Assembly (NCBI GenBank): GCA_008360975.2
Contig: CM039183.1
Location: 81,752,350 to 81,816,349 of the forward strand
Direction: 5' to 3'
DNA from: Lichenostomus cassidix
Taxonomy: Eukaryota > Chordata > Aves > Passeriformes > Meliphagidae
DNA length: 64,000 bases
Positions 15,401-27,400 of this stretch are shown piece by piece (position 1 is the stretch's first letter; every line of letters begins with the position of its first letter). A model generated the notes under the pieces. It saw only the letters and a list, made by a program, of their open reading frames with translations. It made no database searches and was not told the origin of the DNA. The position numbers and the translations under genes were made by a program.

Positions 15401-18400
15401 AAAATCCCACTGAGATCAGCTGGAGTTGTGTAAATGACTCTGAGGGGAAAGGCCATTCGAATAAGGACATTTGATTTTTATAAATGTCAACGTTTTAATT
15501 TTAGCTGATTCAGTCTTGTGTTCAATAACAGCAGTGATTGCTGGAGAGCTACGGGAAGTAAGCCAAGTGGACACAGGGAAACTGCTTTAATATCATACTG
15601 TGTCTCTGGCAGACTACAGTGGAAAAACTTAATATGGAAAGTGGACATTGCAGAAGTCCAGAACAGGGTATAAAAGCACCTGACTGAAAGTTACCAAGTA
15701 AATTTTTGAGTGTGTCTGCTCTAAGTGATGGTAGCGATGTACAGGGGACTGTAGGCAGTGAAAAGTACTCTGAGCTAAAAATTGCCAAGTGAACCTGAAG
15801 CTGGTGAATGCCTTGCTCTCCCAGGCAAGGATTTTCCCTGCAAGCACTTTGTTTTCCTGTGTCTGTACTCACCAAGGTTTACAGCTGTGCTTACCCCAGC
15901 TGGTTAGGTGCTCCAGAGCATCATAGGACCTCATACCTGTTAGGGAATAATTTTCAAAAACCAACTCCTTCCTTGTTTGCTGTTGTCTTGGGGCTGTATG
16001 AAGTGATGAACATACATTAGCTTTCATTTCAAGTCAAGAAAAATCAGGAGGCATTTGAGAGCCGCTTGTGGGCCAGCCAGCCAGCACTTTCCTTTCTTAC
16101 GATGTGCGTTGTCTCTTCATGCTCCTTATCCATCCTGTTTAAACAAGCAGCCAAGAAGTAGATGTTCAACAAGCATTTCTGAGCACATTGACCAAAGATA
16201 AAAAAAACAGTGTTCAGGAGTTACAGTTGTAGATTTTTGTGTGTACATAAAATGTAAGCAAGTTACCCAGCTGTTTTATTTTAATCCAAGGGAAGAATAT
16301 TTCATAGTTCTAATTGTATGTTTGCTAGTGACCACATTATATCAGTGTTATTGTGGAACATAAATGTGTTTCTTGACTCTGAGTGTAGCAGCTTTGGTTA
16401 TATTTCATGGACTCCTAATAATTTAAGACTTACAGTTGGACTGCATCTTAAACATAGTTGTTCCCCTAATAATAGATAAAAAACCCCCCGACTTGTGGGA
16501 GATCAAGTGAAGCAGAAAAAAGCTGTGAGTGAACTTCCATCTCACACGTGAAGTGCAAATCAAGTTAGTGTGTTATGTTAAAGAAATGTTCTCAGTTGCA
16601 GTGTAACACATAAAAAGTCTAATTTCCCTTAGTAGGTAAGTTGTCTTGTCAGCAGTTTCCAACCATTTGAAGTAAAAATTTTCCATTTAGTTCTAGTGGT
16701 TTGGTAGGAATCCCAGTTCCTTTTCCCTCTTTTACCTTGCCTTATAAAAAAGACATTTAGTTCCAAAGAATATTTCTTTCAGAACCAACATATTACAGTA
16801 ACTGCTGTTCATTATAGTCCATTCCAAACAAATTATTTTCCTCTGTTATTTAATGACCTCAATAATGACTTAATCAATAAGGGTTTTAAATAAGAAGTTA
16901 TTTTTGCAGTATTTCCAACATATATCATTAGCTGTAGTATCCAAGAGTAGACTTGCAAAAAATTGTGCTGTGGTAGCAGATACTTTAATACTGAAATCAT
17001 GTTGTGGCAGAGCCGTGTTTTAAAGTAGCCAAAATAAAGTGACTTGTATATTTATATTACATTAAAATATGGAAAGAAAGCTTTTTATTGTGAGACATCT
17101 GTGCATTCTATCAAGTTAGGTTTTCCATATTTTTTCCATTTGGATTGCCTTAATATTTTTTTTATTGTATGAAAAAGCCAAGATTTGAGAGTAGGAGCTT
17201 GAGAGCAGACAGAAAAATTGGTGTAATTTACTTTTGAAGGCAAATCTTTTTTTCAGGCTTCCAGGAAAATTGTTATTTGGAGTTTAGATTGTGCCCTGGC
17301 TTTCATTTAATGCAGTCACTGAATGTGGTGAGACTTCATGCAGCATGAGTTGAATCAGGCCTTTTCACTATAACTTTTTCACTGTATGCAATTGCTGTTG
17401 TGAAATGATAAGTGAACTTTACCAAAACTTCCATATCTTAACCTTTTTTTGAAGAGCAGATGCCATAAAATGTGGTAATTTATATTGTGAGGCTAAAAAT
17501 CGGTTTGAAGAGTACAATTGTAAGAACTGATGCAGAGTTAGGATGGAAAAAGAACTGTCTCCAGAAACACATGATGGAATGTCCTTAAGACCGAATTAAA
17601 ATCAGAAAACCCCCACAACACCAGTTCTGCTAGCTATATTTAAGAGTCATCTTTGTGATTGTTGTGGTACCCCCTGATTATGTATTCTGTGTAGTTGATG
17701 AATCCTTGATAGGTTGACATTAATTTCTATTTATCATTAAGCCAAGTGGGATTAGTTGGCTCACTTTTAATGAAGTTGCTCTGGCAATGAGACATTTCTG
17801 AGACAAAACTTTCTACTGATAGTCTTGTCTGCCTCAGTGGGATTGTGTTTGGAAATGTTGCAGACTGTGGTGGAAGTAAAAGACAAATGAATATGAGAAG
17901 TAAAATCACAGTATATGAGCAACTTGTTGCTCAGCCTGAAACTGCTTCAGGCTTCTGAATTTAGTGAGGTCTGTTCTTGCAATGAGACTGAGTAGTGGAA
18001 ATTGGATAAGAATTGAATTCCTCTTTGTTCAAAGAATTTTGATTCTGGTCCTGTGGCTGCTAAGGATTAATATAGGGATATATTTTTATCAGTGAGAGTA
18101 AAATTTAGCTGTGATGCCATGAGGCCACCCCAAGTGTTTAAGTCCTCTTGCTAAGCAAGAGTCTCTCAGGAATGTCCTGTACAGTGAGAAATACCACTGA
18201 GAATACACACCAAAGAATTGAGTACTTCTTTGTCTATGTGGATCTGGTTTCGTAGAGCCCTTTTGCAGATTTCACTACAGTGAGGTTGTTGCACTAAATC
18301 CACCAGTCAGTGCTCCTTTCCTGCCATCAAAAGCAAGCCATTGCAACACAAAAATTGAACATATGTTGTAAATGTACATTAAACATTAAACAGAGGCGCT

Positions 18401-21400
18401 CCTTTCACTGCACCACTTTAGACCAATGAGCTTCAATTTTAAGCAATGGAATTACTCTGGTGTGTTAGGTGAGACTCATGTATCTGGCTGACAAGTGGAT
18501 TTCACAGACTAACGAACTGCTTCCTTTGTTCCAACCTGGCTGAAACAAACTACAGGGAGGAAAGAGGTACAGGTCTTATGAGTGGAAAGATGGAGAGTGT
18601 TTTCTACAGTAAGTGTGGCAAGATGTAAACACACAGCAAATTAGTTGTGAACATAAAATGAAATAGATGATCCGGTAAGTGGGACTCTGGAAGATACTAG
18701 TACTAATAAGTAAGAAGATAAAGTTGTCAGAGAGAGGACTCTCACTGATTAGAGGGCTGGGCAATCCTGAGCCACATGAAGTTCAGTAAGGAAAGTGCTG
18801 GATTCCACACTTGGGATGGGCAACCCTGGATGTATGGACAGACTGGGGAATAAGACGCTGGGAAGCCATGCCACAAAAAGGGACCTGGAGGTCCCGGTCA
18901 ATGGAAAGTTGACTATGAGAAGGCAGACAGGGGCAGGCACTGATCTCTTCTCTGTGGTGACCAGGGACAGGACCAACGGAATGGCCTAAAGTTGTGCCAG
19001 GGGAAGGTTAAGTTGGATATTAGAAAAAGGATCTTCATCCAGAGGGTTGTTGGGCACTGGAACAGCCTCTCCAGGGCAGTGGTCACAGAAACAGCGTGAC
19101 AGAGTTCAAGGAGCATTTGGACAATGCTCTCAGGAACACGGTGTGACTCCTGAGGATGGTGCTGTGCAGGGCCAGGATCTGGACTTGGTGATACTTTTGG
19201 GTCCCTTCCAACTCAGCAGATTCCATGATTCTGTGATTCTGTGTAAAGTCCCCAGTATTTAACCCTAGAAAAAAAGGTACACGCATAACTATGAAGATGA
19301 ATGAATGAAATAAAATGATTTTTTTGAGAGGTAAAACTTACCTAAGTGAGCTGCACTACATTTAAGCACTGTCTTCATTCCAAGTCTTTGAATACTGCCA
19401 TTTTTATTTTGCATAGTGTAAAGCATGACTGCTAAGTATCTTGCCTGGTAAGGATAGGATCATTCCTAGTTCAAAGTTAGCTTTAAGCATTATGTTGAAA
19501 CATCCAAGTATTTTCTCTTGGAACTACAATCATATGAAAATAATACTGACGGGAAAATTTTGGTTTAGCTCTTAAGATCATTTGATTTTTACATTTGTAC
19601 TTTGCTAACTTTTGCTATTTGTATTTAAGAGATAATTTACTGTTTTCTTTCTTGCAGAACGTGGATCACCACGTAATTTGGTTACCACAGACATAACTGA
19701 CACTACAGTTGGCTTATCATGGACACCAGCTCCAGGAACAGTTAACTATTATAGGATAGTATGGAAATCACTTTATGATGATACCATGGGAGAGAAGAGA
19801 GTCCCTGGAAATACAGTGGATGCTGTGATAGAAGGCTTGGAGCCAGAGACTAAATACAGGATTTCAGTATATGCAGCCTACAGCAGTGGAGAGGGAGACC
19901 CAGTAGAAGGAGAGGCTTTTACTGATGGTAAGTGTAGTACATTACTACTATTTGTAACATTCTGTTCTTGATGAAATTATAATTTTTTAAAGAAAAATGA
20001 CATTATTTTTCTTTATTTTTTTTGTTGTTTTTATTTCCTGAAAATTTCCCCAAACCAAAATGCCACCTCAACTTAGTTCTGGCATTTTGTTGAACCATTA
20101 AAAAACCCACAAAATCTCTTCTGTCAGATAGGTTTGGATTCTGCAAGAATTATTTTGAAGTTAAGATATGATTTTGTCTGCATAGTACTCTGAAGTCAGC
20201 CTTTCATAGATTTGGTGTGGCTGCTGAAAATCAACTAGTGGAAATATGGGTAGGGCAGGGAGGAAAGTTAGGGTAAATTCCCACAGAATCAATGAGTTTC
20301 CTTTCCAAGCTATTGCCCTTCCAATCTTCATAGTCCTCAAACTGAGGCTGGCTGGGTGATTTTGTAATTTACCTTTCTGGAGCCCTTCTTTTTCTTATTT
20401 GCCAAACATTATGTTGTATTTGTCAAAGCAGGCTCAAGCCTCTCCTAGAGTGTAGGCAAAGTTAAAAAACACATAGACTAAGTATGGCTTGTTGATTTAT
20501 AGCAAGAATTGGCAAGTAAAGGAGTCAGAATGAATGAAGAGATGCCCTGGATCAGGCTTGACATTTCTGTTGTTTGCCTAAAGGGGCCATGTGAAGACAA
20601 AGCCTGAGGGAGAGCTCTGGGGAAGCATCATGTGTGTTTACATGTTCTTATTCTCTGTCCTAAGTGTCTGTTTTGACTACTGTTGGAGACAGGCTGCTGA
20701 ACTGCTTTAACCTTTGTCCTTGACCCAGTGCAGTTGTTCTTAAGGTTTTGCAAGAATAGTGATTGCTGCTGTTAGTAAGAGCTGACTCCCCAGAGTCAAA
20801 GGAGGCTGCTGTCCCACGGCTTCTTTCTTTGCTCGAGCACAGCAGCATTAGCTCTCCTAGCTTTTCCAGGTTAAGTAGGCAGCTGAGCCATGTCATTTGT
20901 TCTGACTCTTTGTGTTCTGACTGAGGGAACTTGCTATCAGGCCTATTAATAGCCCCAGACCTGAGACTAATATTGTATCTTTCTGGTACACACACAGTTA
21001 GAAATTGTCAGTTCCTAGGAACTACAAAGCCTACCTTACTGCGTGGTGAAATACTGACCTATTCCACCAAGCCAAGAAGGTTTAGCTTTGCCAAAACCTT
21101 GATGGCTTATTTTGGCTGACAGCCATCATTGCATACCTGTCAGTTCACTTGGGATTATTTATACCATTTGTACAGTCTGGAAAATATCTCTTAGAAGCTG
21201 AATGCTGCAATTTGTCGAGAAAATGCTTTATTAGTTCATGGTCTTTTTTCAGCACATATGCTATGTTGTGATGAGTGATTTTCCAAGCATTTGGAAAGTC
21301 ACTCACCTCTATTTGCAGGTTAGTTTGTATAGGGTTCAACAGCCAGCAGCTTAGGTATTTACCAGTACCTTATCAGATCTGTAAAGTAAAACCTTAGAAA

Positions 21401-24400
21401 ATCTGAACTCTATAGGACATTGTGTTCATGAAAAAACAATGACTTTATCACTTTAATTTGAGAGTGCTGAGTCTATTATTTTAGGGATTACTAAAAAGTG
21501 TGACTAAATAAAGCTTTCAGTTATGCTGTGTCATCATGTGATTTATACGTCCCTCTTTTTTGTCTCAGTAGTGGAAAGCACACTTCTATTTGTTTAGTCC
21601 ATTACAATTAAAAATAATAAACAATGACCTGTGAGATTCCCATGTCCTCACCACAATCAAATCTTAAAGAGGACAATTTTATTTTTTAATATGGCAGAAC
21701 TAATTTTGTAGTCATGCATTTGAATATATATCTGTATATGATACATATCTGTATATGATAAAGTAAAAATTTATCCATATTTTTACACTGAAAAGTGTCA
21801 CCAAATGCCAGGACTGTGACGGTAGACAATGAGACAGAAAAGACAATGAGAGTTACATGGCAGCCTTCACCTGGGAATGTCCTGTCTTATCGAGTGTACT
21901 ACCGACCCCGCAGCGGAGGAAGGCAGATGTTTGCAAGAGTAAATGCTCCGGCTACAAGCATAGTGTTAAAGCGACTTAAACCCCAAACTACATATGACCT
22001 AAGTGTTGTTCCATTTTATGATTTTGGACAAGGGAAATCAAGAAAAGCAGAAGGAACAACAGGTATGTACCACAAGGTTGTACAGGATTTCATAATGCAA
22101 GCTTTGTGCTTAAAATTAATAATCATGAAACATGGAGCAGCATGGTGGAGTCTGCCAAGATCATGAATTGACAGGCAAATTGAAGAAAATGTTAGAGGTT
22201 GAGAAAAGAGTTTGATTTGTTCAAAACTTCACTGTGGCATTGCCTGAACACAGCTTTTTGCTGTTGATATTAGAGGGTATAAATATGGTGTAAAACCTGT
22301 TTAAAAATACTAGACTTGCTTTGAAATGCTGTCATCAGAAGTAAAAACAAGGTGTTTTGTGAGGAAGACAGACTACTTGATTAAGTGTTGTCATCTGTTT
22401 CATAATTTGCCTTTTGGTTGTGAGTATTGATTCAACAGCTACCCAGTATCCTGTTATTTAAGTTTGTCTTCTCTGATCACCATAATTTCTGTGGAAAACC
22501 CAAGGTACTATAAAGGGGGAGTAGATAATTTTGAGGCTTCATCTGTGCAAGTCTGACTTCATGGTCTTTTGGGTAGGCTGTCTTCTCCCTCAGAAACTGA
22601 AACTCCTAAACACTTATTAAGGCATTTTTGTGGTGAAATGAAAACTCATTTTCTACCCTACCTTTAGTGTGAATCTGATGTTGGTCTTACATTTTGTAAG
22701 GAGATGTTCTCTAGATGTTCATATCAACCAGATTTAGTGTCAGTTTTCTGCTTCAATATATGGAAAGTCATTACCAAAAGAGAATTTGTTCCAGGATGTT
22801 TCTGCCTATGTGACCCTGGTGCTGTTCATGAAGTACTCTATAAATAGTTCATGCTATTTGCTGTTCTCTTAATATATGTTATATTGAATAATGACAGGAA
22901 GTAAGATAAAGGTATCCTAACAGTGGAGAAATCAGTAACCTCAGTTACTGAAGAAAGATTTCTTCTTAACCTAAAATGTGGTTGATATAAAGGAGTCATG
23001 AAAACTTGATCAGCTCTTGAGCAATATCTAGTTTTTCAATGTTGAAAATTATACTGAGATAAACTTTACATCATCCAGCTGCTTTTGATATTTGAACTCT
23101 TCATCTTGATACAGATATGCCTCTCTGCTTTCAGTCTAAATAACTGGTGGTAAACACTCTTTGGAAGCAAGTGCGGCCTGAGTGATCTTTTTAATTGAAG
23201 CTGTCATAAAAATTCAGGGAATATAATGAGAGATGAGACAGAGAATCTGTATTTTTCCTTGAGAGTGGAGTGTATCTACTGTTTCTCAGCAGAATTCACA
23301 ATCTGAGGACATTTATGGTATTTTGGCTATAGTTACACAATTGCATAGGCACAGGAACAAAGCAAACTCTTTTTTCCTCTATCTTTCATGCCAAAGCTAT
23401 AGTGGTGACTTTCTGTTTACTCTAATTCCCTTTTTTTTGCAACATTGAGATCACACTGCTGCAGTATTTCCCACAACTGCACTTTAGAGTGGCAGAAAAG
23501 CAAACGTTGCACAAAATACAAAAGCTAGCAGCAGCTTGTTAACCACTCTGCCTGTGGGGAGTGCCCTGCAGTGGGCAGCTGTTAGTCTTCTGAGGAAGTT
23601 GCTCTTGACCTAAAAACCTCAAGCGGTTTGGCTGTCACTCCTCTGAAGAATTGTTTTTTGACACACTGCCACACCTGTGGTTGGTGAAGTTGCTTGAGCT
23701 GCCAGGAAATTTACTCCTCAGTCTGTTGACTGCAGAGGGAGTCTCAATGATAAACTTAGCCCATGCACCTATTGGTTAGATAGCTAAAGTGAAGTGACAG
23801 AAAACTCACTTTTCGTTCCTTAATATTTGTCCTTGTGTCTAAAGAAAGGAACAAAAAGTTTAGGACATTCACTACTACTGGATTTGCATATATATTTTTA
23901 CATAAAAGCATACTTATTGATTTTTTTCCACGTGTAGACCTGATCTCAACCCTTGTGTTTCCCACCCTTTCAGCTTCTCCCTTTAAGCCACCTCGAAATC
24001 TGAGAACTTCTGATTCAACTATGTCAAGTTTCCGAGTCACCTGGGAGCCAGCTCCAGGGAGAGTGAAGGGGTACAAAGTAACTTTCCACCCTACTGAAGA
24101 TGATGGGAGTCTTGGAGAATTAATAGTGGGGCCATACGACAGCACAGTGGTATTGGAGGAGCTTAGGTACGGATATTCCCTCATGTTAGTTTTTATTTTG
24201 TTTTATTTAGTTTTGTTTCCTTTAAATAGCTTTAGCCTAGGTTTTCGTTTAATCACGATCTGGAATTGAAATGCCTGGCAAAATCTACTGTAAGTAAGAA
24301 AGTAATTTTGTCAATAAGTTATGAAGATCTTGTTATGCCATCTCTGAAAGGTACCTGGCAGATCTCTTTCTAAGGTTATCCATTTTACATCACTTGTGGT

Positions 24401-27400
24401 GTTCTCACAGGAACTGAAGGAGGAAAAGTTATGGGAGGGAGCTGTATTGCGTATTTCACGTATGAGAAAGAGAATGGAATACTGGAGGATATTTGGGATT
24501 TCTAAAGTTTCCTCTCAAAAGTTCCTTGTCTCATGTTTCTTAAAAGATGCTTAGTTTAGCTCATGATTTGCTCTCTCAGAGGCTTGGATTTTTAAAGCAG
24601 GCTTTACACCATGTCAAAATCTGTTAGGCAAGTATACTAAGTATAAAAAAAATAGGATCATTAAGTCAAAGAATCCTACAGTCACAGAATTGTTTCTGTT
24701 AAAAGGGACCTCAAAGATCATCTGGTTTCAAACTTGTTGCCATGCGCAGGGACACCTCCCACTAGATCATGTTGCTCAAAGTCCCATCCAACCTGGCCTT
24801 GATGTCCTGGGATGGGGCACCCACAACTTCTCTGTATTCTTCCCAGATTTAAATAACTTGAATGAGGAAGACTAAAGGTATAGAGTGTAAAATCAGCATT
24901 TAAATTGTTGAAATTTCAATGTCCTGTGGAAGAGCTAGTATTTGGGCTTTGCGTTTTAGCACCTTCTTTTCCATGAGGTATTTCTTTTCTGTGAGAATTT
25001 TGTAAATGAAGTGTTTAGCATTTAATGAGACAAATGACGTTAGTTAAAGGACACCTGTTTAACTATTTCAGGGCAGGAACTACGTATAAGGTAAATGTTT
25101 TTGGGATGTTTGAAGGAGGAGAGAGCAACCCTCTGGTTGGACAAGAGATGACCACCCTTTCAGATACTACCACGGAGCCATTTTTATCGAGAGGTAAACA
25201 TGACTAAATTGAAGAAAAGGCAGTTTTTAACTTCTGATTAAATAAAAAAGACCAGAAGTTTGCTATACCTCCTTTTTGTTTTTCTAATATGCATACATAC
25301 TTTTTTACAGGATTCATTATACTCCCTGCCCTGATGACATAAACCCTGGTCTGAAATGACCACAAAGCCTGCCCCAGTTCACAATTCTAGTCCTCGGCAC
25401 CCTTTAGATGATCTTACAAAGATGATAACTCAGGCAACCTATGTTTTGCTGATTATTCAAAGCCATCTGCATTGCATTTTCCAGCCGTCCACATCTGTGT
25501 TAAATCACATAAGGTCAAATTCTTGAACAGAGATCATGGCTCATCTACAGGGGTGTTCGCAGGAGTAGAACAAGGAATTTTAAGCAGATTATTGGCCCTT
25601 TGCTTGTCCTTATATGGTGACTTTTCCTTTTAAGACTGAGATGATATAGTGAACAAAGATCTGATAGTTGTGAATGTCCTAGTGTTAATGTATACTGTTT
25701 ATGTTCAACATACTCATTATTTAGTCTTTTGGTTTTTTGCTATAGTAGGAGGAGGCTTTTTCAGAAAGGCACTTGCAGAGTGCTCTCCAGTATCTCTCTG
25801 GGAGTTTCTCACTGTGTAGCTAAACCTTTCTTTCAAGGTTTCAGTGAATGATATTAACTCCCTTTGGTGTGGCCTCTGCATGTTAATAGTTGTGCTCACC
25901 ATACCCTCAATTAATACCAGCGGAAGAAAGTTTCAGGGTTCAGTACTCCTTCATGGAAAGCATAAAAAATCAGGTCTACTTCTAAACAGCTAAGTATACG
26001 TGCATAAGTAAAGACTTTTCTGCCATTTCAATATTTGCATAACCATCAGAGAGAATTTGGTGAGGAGAAAGAATCTAATTGCAAAGTCCTTGCAGAGTTA
26101 AATAAAGAAAAAAAGGTTTCTGACAGCTGACTATATTGTTTTTGCTTAGCCCACACTGGGCTGTGTAAAATATACTCATATACAACTTTATTGAAACATT
26201 TTAGAAGCTTCTTAATTAATTGGTGTCCCCCTCTGTCTAATGCTTGGGGGTAAAACTTGAAAAAACTCTAAAACAGTCCATCAGTGGCATTAGATTAAAG
26301 CTTTAATAAGTCTAGCAGAAAAAAATTGCACCAAGTGGTTTTTTATTTTTCAGTATAGCAGCTCTCATTTCTGTCTTCAGTATTGTATTCTTTAAGTAAA
26401 TTTGTTTTACTAATGCATGGATTTGAGTCATGGTTAATGTGAAAAATGAATTTACATCTTGGACTGTAAATTTATTAGTAGATTATTTATTAATAGGGGG
26501 AAAAAATCACCGTAGATCTGGCACCTTTACAAGAAGTTTCCATGTGGGGAACTATAGCAGTTGGAAGAAACACAAAAGTCAAAATAGTTTAACTTTTATA
26601 TTGTACATGAAGCTAACTTTAACTTCCATATTAAAGTTATGCATGCAATTTTTTGAACTAACATGGTTTGACTTAAACCCTACTCCCAACTGATTTTATT
26701 GTCTTGACTAAAGACTAGATCTATATTTTCTATGCAGAAGAGGATCATGCTTTTAACCCGCAGGTACATGGAATAGTTATATTCATGAGTCTACAATGTT
26801 GGATCAGTTCTGTGGAACATATATGAAATCACACTATCTTTCAACTGTGATGAGTGTGGCTGATTTTTCTCAATGGGATTTCTTCCATATAAAGACCAGA
26901 AGCTCTGATGGCAGGAGGCCAGAAAATTTGCAGCTGGTAACAAAATCTACAGGAAAAGAGGGAGAAAGGATTTTGGTTTATTTTTTCTTGGAAATGGCTG
27001 TAGATAAAATTATTGTGTCATTCTGTTTTGTATAAATATTTTGTGATTTACCTTGTGATGAAAATGATATGATGCATATTTTATTCTGTAATTTGTAAAC
27101 TGAAAGTATCTGAAATAACTTTCTCTCTTTTTAGAACATTGCAGCTTTATATAAATGTTTGTTCTTCCCTCTGTATCTCTTGACCTGTGTTTATATTTGT
27201 GTATTGTCTCTGGATTGTGCTCTTTCTTTCCTGTAACTCCTATACCACGTGTATTACTATGTCTTTTTCCCCTGAAAATTGCGAAATGCTATTTATTTGA
27301 ACGTAATTGTAATATATGCTGTTAATCCCACTATTACATGGTTGAAAATTAATCAGTAGTTTAGCTATATGTGACAGATTAAAATACTATGTGACTGTAG

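Larger units (their letters stand above)
7750..19657 (+). other. COL12A1: Large intron (11.9 kb) between FN3-5 and FN3-6
   Basis: The largest intron here. It holds an antisense LTR-like element (7911-8291) and a sense CR1 copy (18748-19243), both listed separately. A block at 14760-15210 is richer in G and C than its surroundings and may be an unrecognised old repeat. The rest is AT-rich sequence without recognisable repeats or genes. Open frames such as 9345-9590, 11789-12178 (minus) and 13201-13557 have no domain content. The flanking FN3 domains join in frame, so no COL12A1 exon appears to be missing. Confidence 0.85.

Noticed and set aside
18795..19286. Several open frames in the large intron near FN3-6
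   Set aside because: They fall in a truncated CR1 3' end, mostly untranslated in the source element.
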